A stretch of 64,000 nucleotides of DNA from Desulfosudis oleivorans Hxd3. Its GTDB lineage: Bacteria > Desulfobacterota > Desulfobacteria > Desulfobacterales > Desulfosudaceae. Location: the NCBI RefSeq assembly GCF_000018405.1, contig NC_009943.1, positions 289,255-353,254 of the forward strand. The letters run 5' to 3'. Numbering within the stretch: the stretch's first letter is position 1; the number at the start of each line of letters is the position of its first letter. Under the pieces are notes generated by a model that saw only the letters and a program-made list of their open reading frames with translations, did no database searches and had not been told where the DNA came from. The position numbers were made by a program, and so were the translations under genes. Shown here piece after piece: positions 9,401-16,085 of this stretch.

Positions 9401-10065
9401 ATGGGTGTCCCATGGCCCTGGCGGAGCTGGAAGACAACAATGCGGCAATCGAAGTCGTCATTCCGGCTGAAATTTACGAGTCTGCCCGGCACGCCTTGCT
9501 GCCGGGCAGGCCGGTCATCGTGGAAGGTCGCTATGAATGTGATGAAGTTAGAATAAGTCCATTGCAGGCTGAGCGGATAATCCCGTTGACCGATATTACT
9601 TTTCCCGGGCTGCCGCAGGGCAAAAAAGAAGACTTGCCCCGCAGCCTGGCATGTCCTTTTTGCGGCCACGCCCAGACATGGCTGCGCATGGAATATGCAC
9701 CGCCAGAAGATTTAAAAACAAGCACGGACATGGAAATTGCATGTCAACTGCGTTGTGGGTACTGCCGGGCTGTCGGTCCCGTTACTACCGTAGGAATAAC
9801 CGCTGACCGTGTGCAGGTTGAAATCGCCGCCATCGGCCAATGGAACCAACGTGCCGGTCATGGAACAGATGATACCCGGAAGCTGAAGCCCTGTGCTTTT
9901 TGCGGCCATCATCCCCCCGACATAGAATATGTAATTGATCCTGATCCCCTCGAAGAAATAGAGACCGGGGTAATCAACCAGATTACCTGTCCGCAATGCG
10001 GCGCTGCCGTCCATTCCATGTGCTTTTGCGACCCATGTCTGACAAAGTGGAACCTGAGACAATAA
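6412..10065 (+). CDS. DnaE-type DNA polymerase III alpha subunit fused to two C-terminal Lar-like zinc ribbons
   Basis: A 1217-residue family C polymerase. The N-terminal PHP domain keeps its metal motifs (HLHVHTCYSLLDG, ITDHG, GLSACLKGE, GTNDCHY). The palm has GPGRGSAPGS and the catalytic MPDIDVDI (D409, D411) with a third Asp, D564, in RLDLLGMRDL. Further DnaE motifs are YQEQIMQ, RKAMGKR and GFNKAHSIAYA. An OB-fold region (VAVDGIWKAVEYKQGKDG) follows. In place of the usual tail, residues about 1080-1217 carry CPFC/CGYC ending WNQR and then CAFC/CPQC ending WNLR, a doubled Lar-like module resembling the protein at 2835-3257. It lies among FtsZ-like and nuclease genes and is probably an accessory polymerase rather than the main replicase. 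Confidence 0.9.
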   Translation: MTTVPDQFVHLHVHTCYSLLDGIIRPDDLVARAVEYKMPAVAITDHGTMFGVIQFYMEAVRAGIKPIIGCECYVAPRTIADKTPADHAGLSHLVLLAETMEGYRNLCRLATIAQQDGFFHKPRIDKALLQKHAKGLIGLSACLKGEIPHLICRGRQDEADAAARQYCDMLGDRNFFLEVQNNGLPEQETVNNALLDMSRRLSIPLVGTNDCHYLDPEDSRAHEIALCLQTGQTIHDTDRLKFDTNQLNFKSTGEMCVFLEPFPRAAANTVAIAERCQVAFDFSARHFPVLETPPGKTMADMLEDSAMAGLKKRWQHICKQSSHADKSVYQQRLAYELAVINEMGAPGYFLIIADFIAYAKNNGILTGPGRGSAPGSLVCYCLGITGVDPIEHGLLFERFLNPERNVMPDIDVDICINGREKIHQYLMDKYNRDDGEDYAACIATLGTMRSRAALREVGRALIMPLDDVNKVAKLIPPGARSLDDALKKEPALRALIDSKPEFGELMDVIRKLEGLPFHILMNAAGIVLSDKPLTCYTPLYRFKGEMITQLDARSLETMGLARLDLLGMRDLTVISDTLQLIKNQGRQTPDLSRIDTTDAATCQLLSKGDTFGVFQLASTGMKELLVKARPRSLSEVAVLIALYRPGLLENGMVADYLGRKQGLKDTTYPTAKLEPILKETCGLPVYQEQIMQAVQVLAGYTPGQSDDFRKAMGKRIAEKIADHRQRFINGAAAKGIDKATALQLFEQLEYFGAYGFNKAHSIAYAFIAWQMACLKAHFPAEFMAVWLDISFGCVDRIARLIGECRDSNIPVLPPDVNQSARQFTVVNGQIRCGLACVKKTDKGLIDAIIAERTAAGPFVSLSDFCNRMSAGRPELLQDRKALENLVKAGAFDSTGATRSQMMAVLDEILKPSLDLQQPRKPAVPALPEVGEWSPHLRRALEKRAMGICLTPAPPAYCHAKLKRPTTTPLCSIYENPQGGRVAVDGIWKAVEYKQGKDGCPMALAELEDNNAAIEVVIPAEIYESARHALLPGRPVIVEGRYECDEVRISPLQAERIIPLTDITFPGLPQGKKEDLPRSLACPFCGHAQTWLRMEYAPPEDLKTSTDMEIACQLRCGYCRAVGPVTTVGITADRVQVEIAAIGQWNQRAGHGTDDTRKLKPCAFCGHHPPDIEYVIDPDPLEEIETGVINQITCPQCGAAVHSMCFCDPCLTKWNLRQ

Positions 10066-10101
10066 GGACCCGAGAAGGTCAGCAGGTATAAAACCTGTCC
10101 C

Positions 10102-10118
10102 GTTCCTACTTATGGAAC
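10102..10118 (+). promoter_or_regulatory. Operator-like palindrome GTTCC-N7-GGAAC, copy 2
   Basis: The sequence is GTTCCTACTTATGGAAC, 40 nt before the FtsZ-C start codon. After exactly 10 nt comes GATATT (10129-10134), a 4/6 match to a -10 box. The arrangement copies the one upstream of the polymerase. Confidence 0.7.
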
Positions 10119-10157
10119 ATCATAGCGGGATATTCAAAATAAAAAAAGGACTACACC

Positions 10158-11126
10158 ATGACCACAACCCGAACTATAAGTCGCTGCGACTTTCTTCTGA
10201 ACGCTCTGGCCGCATGCGCCGGAACCGTTCTCCCATTGTCGTTATCTGCACCCTCGCCGACCGACTCGCTGGCGCCATCGCCCCGGCCCATAGAAATAAA
10301 AAGGCTTGCTCCTATGACTCATCCTGATGATTCTTTCAAAACAACAGTCTTCTGCATGGGCAGACCCGGCCTGTATGCTGTTTCACGGATGGTCCACCGG
10401 TTCGGCCACATCGACCGCAACGTGGACTACCTCTTTGTGGACACGCACGACACAGAAGACACCAACCTGTATCTGCCGGAAGCAACCCGCACCCTTCTCA
10501 CAGATTTGTTGGCCGAAAGCCACCTGGCACTCATTGTCGCCGACACGGAAAGGGGTATACCCGAAGCACTGCGCACTCAATTTGCCGAATGGCGCAGACA
10601 ATCTTCCAACATGACCGTAACCTTTTGCCTGGCCCCGGCCGCGCCGGCAAATGCCCGGCAACCTGTATGGACCCGGCAGCCAAACGACGTCATTGTGAAC
10701 GTCCCCGCAACACCAGCCGACACAACCGCATTAATGCCGTACGCGATTTTTGGCCTCTGTCACCCGGTCTATTATCCGGGGCTTGTGGGCCTTGATCTTG
10801 ACGACATCAAAACCGTTTTAAGCCGTACAGGGGGCATACGATTTGGCATGGCTACCGCGGTCGGCGAAAATCGCCCGGCAACAGCCATGCGGAAGGCGCT
10901 GAAGCAAGTCTATGCCGGCATTCCCCCGTCCGCCGTGCAAACAGGGCTCCTCGCCTTCATCACAACCAACGACGAAGATGATCTCTCCTTCGAAGATCTG
11001 ACAGAGGCCGCGGACCTGCTGCACGAAGCCCTTCGCCCTTTTGATAATGCGGAGTATACCTGGGCGCACCGCGTGACGCCCAGCGTGAAAAAAGGCGAGG
11101 TGCTGGTCACGGTTTATGCCGGATAA
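10158..11126 (+). CDS. FtsZ-like protein with C-terminal T7-loop domain and degenerate GTP-binding half (FtsZ-C)
   Basis: A 322-residue protein. From about residue 205 it matches the FtsZ activation domain: GLVGLDLDDIKTVL (T7 loop; D213, D215, D216 are in the position of FtsZ NxDFxD), then RFGMATAVGENRP, a GLLAFITT strand, a FEDLTEAADLLHEA helix, WAHRVTPSV and VLVTVYAG. Residues 60-200 keep the Rossmann order, but T1 is CMGRPGL and T4 is VADTERG instead of GGGTGTG, so GTP binding looks lost. This is the mirror image of FtsZ-B. The first 30 residues contain SRCDFLL and LAAC, resembling a weak Tat or lipoprotein signal. AAAGGA precedes the ATG, supporting this start; ATG 10314 would remove the signal-like part. 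Confidence 0.75.
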   Translation: MTTTRTISRCDFLLNALAACAGTVLPLSLSAPSPTDSLAPSPRPIEIKRLAPMTHPDDSFKTTVFCMGRPGLYAVSRMVHRFGHIDRNVDYLFVDTHDTEDTNLYLPEATRTLLTDLLAESHLALIVADTERGIPEALRTQFAEWRRQSSNMTVTFCLAPAAPANARQPVWTRQPNDVIVNVPATPADTTALMPYAIFGLCHPVYYPGLVGLDLDDIKTVLSRTGGIRFGMATAVGENRPATAMRKALKQVYAGIPPSAVQTGLLAFITTNDEDDLSFEDLTEAADLLHEALRPFDNAEYTWAHRVTPSVKKGEVLVTVYAG

Positions 11127-11129
11127 TGA

Positions 11130-11684
11130 CTATGCGCTTAAACTGGAATCAAACGGAATCTTCTGAATCATTTTAAAATCAAGGCCAAAAATGATTTGGT
11201 GCTCAGACTCTGAATAGAATTTTTCAAGACACCCTTCTTCCTCAAAGCCAAATTTTACATATAATCTGATAGCGTTTTTATAAAATTTATGGCTACTGGT
11301 ATTAACAAACAGCTTTCGAGCATTTTTCTTTTTAAGTTGCTCTATGACAAAATCAAGAAGAGTGGAAGCATATCCTTTGCATTTGTGGTGTTGGGATGTA
11401 TACAGCCAATTAAGCCAATAAATACCCTTAACTCCTTCCGATTGCTCTAAACAATAACCGGCAGTCCCAACTATTTCGCCTTCTTTTTCTAAAACAAAAA
11501 CAACGTCTGCATCATGCTTTCCATCAAAAAAATTTTTATAATACGATTGCGCTGATTCATAGTCATATGATTTAGGCCAGCTTTTAAAAATAGCCATAAT
11601 GCCTTCAAGATCGTCTTTTTTTGCAATTCTGATCATGCGCCCTCTTAAAACGATGCTGTTACTGTGAAGTGTCAGTTTTGCCAT
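11130..11684 (-). CDS. GNAT-family N-acetyltransferase
   Basis: A 184-residue protein with the GNAT layout: MIRIAKKDDLEGIMAIF opening, VVFVLEKEGEIVGTAGYCL strands, WLYTSQHHKCKGYASTLLDFVIEQL as the acetyl-CoA motif A (HKCKGYAS in place of Q/RxxGxG/A), then KLFVNTSSHKFYKNAIRLYVKFGFEEEG, the typical end motif. The substrate cannot be told. The gene is AT-rich compared with its neighbours and is oriented against the FtsZ-like cluster, leaving 3 nt between the convergent stops. It is probably a passenger in the accessory region. GGAAAGGA precedes the chosen ATG; Met17 is an alternative start. Confidence 0.8.
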   Translation of the reverse strand: MAKLTLHSNSIVLRGRMIRIAKKDDLEGIMAIFKSWPKSYDYESAQSYYKNFFDGKHDADVVFVLEKEGEIVGTAGYCLEQSEGVKGIYWLNWLYTSQHHKCKGYASTLLDFVIEQLKKKNARKLFVNTSSHKFYKNAIRLYVKFGFEEEGCLEKFYSESEHQIIFGLDFKMIQKIPFDSSLSA

Positions 11685-11819
11685 AAAGATTCCTTTCCGG
11701 GGACGTCATTTTTGATACTGGATGCCGGGTTGCGCCCGCCATAACAAATAAAGTATTGACTTGTTTGTTCAGAGACCCTCTGCTATGGGGTCGTCCGGGC
11801 AGGCCTGCGGTTATGATAA

Positions 11820-12413
11820 TTACTGCTTTTCCGTGTCATGCTGTTTGAGCCGGCACAAAAGTTCTTCAAAGCTCACCGGAGTGATGCCCGGTTCAAGAAT
11901 GACATCCGGCACCGGCTCCCCGGCCAGGCCATCCTTGAAGCTGAAATACTGGCCCCTGGTGCGAAGTATCCGCTGCCGGTTCAGGCTGGCTTTGAGCTCT
12001 TTTAATGCCTTTAACACCATGCCAATGGAGGGAAGTCCTGTTCGGACAAACTGTTTGCAGGATGCGCAGATGCCGGTGGCCCGATTGATGCCGGACAGGG
12101 GGGACCCGCCTGCCGAGAAGATGTAAAGCCTGCCCGCGCAGTGGGGGCAAAGGGCCATCAACAGGTCCTGCTGCCACAACCGCAAAAGGACGCCGATGGG
12201 CGCCCGGTGGCCGCCCATGTAAATCAGGCCGATGACGGCATCAACCGGGCCGGAATGAAACAGTTCCGGAGAAGCAAGAATCATATCCTGGTGTTTGAGG
12301 ATCAATTCAAGGTTTTCCTGAAGCAGCTGAAGATCCCGTGCCTTTTCTTTTCTTGACTGTTTGGGAAGAAGCACCTCTTTTTCTATGATGGTCTGTTTTT
12401 CTCCAAGTGTCAT
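11820..12413 (-). CDS. Unknown protein with a four-cysteine zinc-ribbon core
   Basis: A 197-residue protein not recognised as a known family. It has an acidic/basic coiled N-terminus (EKARDLQLLQENLELILK), then LMALCPHCAGRLYIFSAGG and GICASCKQFVRTG, two CxxC pairs that could bind zinc, and a C-terminal helical region. The ATG at 12413 is preceded by AGGGGGC and is preferred over the upstream in-frame ATG at 12461, which would place the operator palindrome across the start of the gene. The palindrome at 12455-12471 with a -10-like TATTCT lies just upstream, as in front of dnaE and ftsZ-C, so this gene is probably part of the same regulon. Confidence 0.65.
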   Translation of the reverse strand: MTLGEKQTIIEKEVLLPKQSRKEKARDLQLLQENLELILKHQDMILASPELFHSGPVDAVIGLIYMGGHRAPIGVLLRLWQQDLLMALCPHCAGRLYIFSAGGSPLSGINRATGICASCKQFVRTGLPSIGMVLKALKELKASLNRQRILRTRGQYFSFKDGLAGEPVPDVILEPGITPVSFEELLCRLKQHDTEKQ

Positions 12414-12454
12414 GGTTTTGCCCCCTTTTTGTAAAGCCAGAATAGACCATGGCT

Positions 12455-12471
12455 GTTCCATAGGACGGAAC
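12455..12471 (-). promoter_or_regulatory. Operator-like palindrome GTTCC-N7-GGAAC, copy 3
   Basis: On the minus strand the site reads GTTCCGTCCTATGGAAC, and 10 nt later TATTCT (12444-12439) resembles a -10 box. It is oriented toward the minus-strand zinc-ribbon gene, whose ATG is 41 nt from the palindrome. Confidence 0.7.
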
Positions 12472-12908
12472 GATAGCTTTGTTTGCAGGGAAGGTGGGCG
12501 CTCAACGGAGCATTAGGAAAGTGGTTTTGCGTTCCGTTTTATGGAACGTTTCTGAGTTACGGTGGCGTTGCAACCAGAGTTGCCGGCCGGCAAGGGCTGG
12601 TGCGGGAGCTGCTGGCCCGCCTTTTTCCGTTGTCACCGGCTCTTGTTGCTGTAACAGCCGTAATAGTGGATCATGTGTTCCCTGCGGTTTGGGGATAAAA
12701 TAAGATTCGTTGCTGATTGAATAATTTGTGAGAGTTTGATATGGCAATAATAATCAAATATTTAGGGGATGGGAGAAAAAGTATGCCCCAAAGCCTCAGT
12801 ATTGTAAAAAACCGACTATTCAAATGTACCGGCCTGTCTGCTCCTTTTCATTTGATGCGCTGAACGGCATTTTTAAGTTACGGGTATGAATTAAGGAAAA
12901 AGGAAAAA
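12462..12908. other. Intergenic region with a further operator copy
   Basis: About 450 nt without a convincing gene. It contains palindrome copies 3 and 4 at its left end and an AT-rich stretch at 12700-12900 that probably holds the promoter of the ADP-ribosylglycohydrolase gene, whose start is preceded by AAGGAAAAAGGAAAAA. Confidence 0.5.
12531..12547. promoter_or_regulatory. Operator-like palindrome GTTCC-N7-GGAAC, copy 4
   Basis: The sequence is GTTCCGTTTTATGGAAC. It is 76 nt from copy 3 (start to start) and lacks a good -10 hexamer at the standard 10-nt distance on either strand, so it may be an auxiliary site for the same regulator. Confidence 0.55.
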
Positions 12909-14528
12909 ATGGAGAATAGACATAAGATTGAGCATTATGAGGGCTGCCTGTTGGGCGGCGCGGTGGGTGACGCCCTTGGTGCGCCTGTGGAGTTTATGTC
13001 GCTTGACGACATCCTTCGTCGGTTCGGCCCGTCCGGGATAGTAGATTACGCCCCTGTCTCCGGTAAAACCGGTGCTATCACGGATGATACCCAGATGACC
13101 CTGTTTACGGCCGAAGGTATGCTGCGGTCTGTTACCCGGTGGCGGCATAAAGGGGTTTGTTATCCACCCGCCGTTGTTTATTATTCATATCAACGCTGGC
13201 TGATGACCCAAGATAGCAGTGTTGATAAGGATGGGGATGTCAGCTGGCTGATGGATATCCCGGAACTACACAGCGAACGAGCGCCGGGCAGTTCCTGTCT
13301 GTCCGCATTACGGTCTTCTCGCCAGGGCAGCATGAAAGAACCGATTAATGACAGCAAAGGGTGCGGCGGTGTTATGCGGATCGCCCCGGTTGGACTGACC
13401 CAGGCTCTGGAGATAGTTTTTGAAACGGGCTGCGAGGTGGCGGCCCTTACCCATGGCCACCCAACGGGCTATCTTGCGGCCGGATGCCTGGCCCAGATCA
13501 TCCGGCACATTATCGATGGATACAGCCTTATCCAGGCAATTGAAGCCACCCAGGCCATCCTTGCGGAGCAGAGAGACTGTGAAGAATGCCGGGATGCAAT
13601 CGGGGCCGCTCTTCTTGCCTGGCGGCGTAAACAACCTTCCTTTGAAACCGTAGAGACCCTGGGGGAAGGGTGGATTGCCGAAGAGGCCCTTGCCATAGGA
13701 ATTTACTGCGCGCTGGTGGGCGGTGATGATTTTGAAAGGGGCGTCACCCTGGCGGTGAACCACAGCGGCGATTCCGACAGCACCGGCGCTATCACGGGAA
13801 ACATTATGGGCGCCCTGCTAGGGGTATCCGCCATTCCCCAGCGGTATCTGGATCAACTGGAACTAAAAGACGTCATCACGGAGCTTGCCGACGACTTATA
13901 TACGGGTTTTAAAGAGGGTGACGGGTGGTGGAATAAATACCCGGGCAGCGGGCTATACTTCCGGTCTAAAGAAGAGGATGTTGAACACTATACCGTTCCT
14001 TTTGACCGTTGTTACTGGGTTGTCCCCGGTAAACTGATGGCCGGGTGTTATCCGGGTGGTCTGAATAAAGAAGAGGCCCGAAAAACATTGCAGGGCCTGC
14101 TGGACCACGGTATCCGGCATGTGGTCAGCCTGATGGAGCCCGATGAAAAGGACCACGCCGGCAAGCCGTTCATCTCATACGAACCGCTTATGCAGTCTCT
14201 GGCGATTGCAGCGGGTAAAGCCGTCACGTTTGCCCGGTTTCCAATAAAGGATCAGAATATCCCCACAGAAGATGAAATGGTCGGCATTCTGGATCATATT
14301 GGCCGGGAAATTGATGCCTCAATACCTGTGTATGTGCATTGCTGGGGTGGCAAGGGAAGAACCGGCACGGTAGTTGGGTGTTATCTGGCCAGGCATGGCC
14401 TTGCGTCCGGTAAAAGTGCTTTGCGGGGCATACAGGAACTCAGGCGAGATGTGGCAGACGCCCATCATGCCTCTCCCGAAACAGACCCACAAAAGAAGAT
14501 GGTTATTTCCTGGGCGCGGGGCCAGTAA
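12909..14528 (+). CDS. ADP-ribosylglycohydrolase fused to a dual-specificity/tyrosine phosphatase domain
   Basis: A 539-residue two-domain protein. Residues about 8-330 are an ADP-ribosylglycohydrolase: GCLLGGAVGDALGAP, ITDDTQMTLFTAEG (metal-binding TDDT), CGGVMRIAPVG and NHSGDSDSTGAITGNI (DSDSTG metal motif). These enzymes remove ADP-ribose from proteins or nucleic acids. Residues about 355-539 form a cysteine phosphatase: CYWVVPGKLMAGCYPGG, then the P-loop VHCWGGKGRTGT (HCX5R), ending with EETDPQKKM-like helices. The phosphatase might act on the phosphate-containing product or on a phosphoprotein; the substrate is not visible. AAGGAAAAAGGAAAAA precedes the ATG. No obvious operon partner follows. 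Confidence 0.9.
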   Translation: MENRHKIEHYEGCLLGGAVGDALGAPVEFMSLDDILRRFGPSGIVDYAPVSGKTGAITDDTQMTLFTAEGMLRSVTRWRHKGVCYPPAVVYYSYQRWLMTQDSSVDKDGDVSWLMDIPELHSERAPGSSCLSALRSSRQGSMKEPINDSKGCGGVMRIAPVGLTQALEIVFETGCEVAALTHGHPTGYLAAGCLAQIIRHIIDGYSLIQAIEATQAILAEQRDCEECRDAIGAALLAWRRKQPSFETVETLGEGWIAEEALAIGIYCALVGGDDFERGVTLAVNHSGDSDSTGAITGNIMGALLGVSAIPQRYLDQLELKDVITELADDLYTGFKEGDGWWNKYPGSGLYFRSKEEDVEHYTVPFDRCYWVVPGKLMAGCYPGGLNKEEARKTLQGLLDHGIRHVVSLMEPDEKDHAGKPFISYEPLMQSLAIAAGKAVTFARFPIKDQNIPTEDEMVGILDHIGREIDASIPVYVHCWGGKGRTGTVVGCYLARHGLASGKSALRGIQELRRDVADAHHASPETDPQKKMVISWARGQ

Positions 14529-14664
14529 ACGGTTTAAAAAAATTATAGAGAAAAATATGGGGGTATTTTAGGGGGCATTTTTCTAAACTAAAAATCAAAA
14601 ATATAATTATTCCAAAATATTAATTATTAAATTCGATGGTGCGCTGGGGAGCCACAACATCCGA

Positions 14665-14692
14665 GGCAGCAGGAATCTCTGCTGCCTTTTTT
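14665..14692 (+). terminator. Intrinsic terminator
   Basis: GGCAGCAG, a 6-nt loop, CTGCTGCC, then six T. It is about 140 nt after the ADP-ribosylglycohydrolase/phosphatase gene and would end that transcript. Confidence 0.8.
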
Positions 14693-14851
14693 ATTTGATA
14701 CCATATGTCAGTAGTGTCCGGTTAATTTTTCAGAAAAGCTTATAAGGTTTTATAATGTTTGACAATAATAACCCAAAAGACTGTTGTCGACTTGAAGTTT
14801 GACGCTTGTGGAACATAATCCTTTCGAACCTTAAAACGAAAGGATGTTCCC

Positions 14852-14953
14852 ATGAACCAAGGCCGTACAGTATTTTCACAAATTTTAGACTTTTTACCAA
14901 TGCACAAATTCCGTCAGTCGTATGGCATGAAATTTGACATAATGGAAAGATAA
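14852..14953 (+). pseudogene. Truncated 5' end of an IS4-type transposase gene
   Basis: The frame encodes 33 residues, MNQGRTVFSQILDFLPMHKF followed by a few unrelated residues and a stop. The opening matches the N-terminus of IS4-family transposases with a DUF4372 domain (typical pattern MNxGxTxFSQLxDFLP). The rest of the gene is gone and the amine oxidase gene follows at once. The upstream TAGTGTCCGGTTAA at about 14712 looks like the left IS end. This is a deletion remnant. Confidence 0.65.
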
Positions 14954-14999
14954 GACCAAAAAAATTTCTACTTGCGAGCCTGTATGTCAAAAGATGCTT

Positions 15000-16085
15000 T
15001 TACCCCAAACTTAAAACAGCCCGCTCGGCGCTGGACAGGGCGCCTTCGAGGTAACCGCCGAAATCGTCTGCTGTTTCTGAGCCGGCAAAGTGGAGGGTGT
15101 TGTTCCAGGTGCTTGTTTTTCCGGAAGGTGGCAGGAACTCGGGGTGGTTGTGGGCCGTCCGCTGGTCATATTCGGTGGCGGTAAATGGTTCCTGCGCCCA
15201 GTCCTGGTAGTAGACGCTGACCGGTTGTGCGGCTGTGTGGCCGTAAAGAAGAGCAAGCTGGCCAAGGATGGCCTGGATCATGGTCTGGCTGTCCTTGCGC
15301 CGCAATGCCGGAATGCCGACAAATCCGGTCAGTCCGTAAGGGCTGTCGGTTTTGCCGGATCCGTCATGAATTTCCCCCAGGGGGCCGCACAGGCTGAACC
15401 CCTGGCCTGAAAGGCCGGACCGCCGCCAGTCCGCTTTGTCATAAAGCGCGAAAAATTTGGCCTGTCCCGCCATCCAGGTGCTTGCCCTTAACATGGCCTG
15501 GGTAAGGTCGTGGGGCAGGTCTGGTGTAAACAAAATGGAACCGGCGGCAAGACGGGGCGGCAAGGCAAGAATAACGCTGGATGCCTCCAGCCGGCATTGA
15601 GGCACCTGGTCAAGACAGCCGACCGTAACCCGGGCACCATTGTCCAGCCGTTTGATTTTGCAAACCGGATGGTTGAGCCGGATGCGATCCCCGGGAATCC
15701 GGGAGCAGAGGCCGTTGACAAGCGATATCATGCCGTTGTCAAGCCGCCATCCGGGCGGGTTCATCGGATATCCCGGAATGGTCTCCGTCTGGCCGTCCCG
15801 TGCCTGGAACCGGCACAGGCCTGATTCAAACTGGGGGTATCCGGCCAGGTCCAGCGCCTTTACCAGCGCGTTTACCCTGGGGTTTCTCGCGGGCCAGTAC
15901 CAGGAAGGCCCCAGGTCGGTAAAAAAGCCGTTATGCGCCGGGCTTAAAATCCTGCCACCCACACGGGGCCGGGCCTCAAGCAAAACAAATGATTTTTTCT
16001 TTTTGGTCAGCATAAAGGCTGTGTAAAGCCCGCTGAGACCGCCCCCTATAATAATGGTATCGACGCTTTCCTGTTCGGCAGACAT
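15000..16085 (-). CDS. Flavin-containing amine oxidase-family protein
   Basis: A 361-residue FAD protein. The Rossmann motif IIIGGGLSGLYTAFMLTKK and LLEARPRVGGRI (10-50) bind FAD, and the C-terminal FAGSETADDFGGYLEGALSSAERAV is the conserved second FAD contact of monoamine-oxidase-like enzymes. It is shorter than the usual 430-500 residues, mainly through a smaller substrate domain, but both ends are intact. The substrate is unknown: amines, or a desaturase or protoporphyrinogen-like substrate, are possible. It stands alone, with an IS remnant downstream. Confidence 0.85.
   Translation of the reverse strand: MSAEQESVDTIIIGGGLSGLYTAFMLTKKKKSFVLLEARPRVGGRILSPAHNGFFTDLGPSWYWPARNPRVNALVKALDLAGYPQFESGLCRFQARDGQTETIPGYPMNPPGWRLDNGMISLVNGLCSRIPGDRIRLNHPVCKIKRLDNGARVTVGCLDQVPQCRLEASSVILALPPRLAAGSILFTPDLPHDLTQAMLRASTWMAGQAKFFALYDKADWRRSGLSGQGFSLCGPLGEIHDGSGKTDSPYGLTGFVGIPALRRKDSQTMIQAILGQLALLYGHTAAQPVSVYYQDWAQEPFTATEYDQRTAHNHPEFLPPSGKTSTWNNTLHFAGSETADDFGGYLEGALSSAERAVLSLG

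Larger units (their letters stand above)
14529..14999. other. Intergenic region with terminator and IS remnant
   Basis: This 470-nt stretch is AT-rich. It contains an intrinsic terminator (14665-14692), an IS-end-like TAGTGTCCGGTTAA at about 14712, and the truncated start of a transposase gene (14852-14953). No intact gene is visible. Confidence 0.6.

Noticed and set aside
6251..12547. Calling the GTTCC-N7-GGAAC site a LexA box
   Set aside because: It does not match the LexA boxes I know well, and no lexA gene is in the window to test autoregulation. It is left as an unnamed operator.
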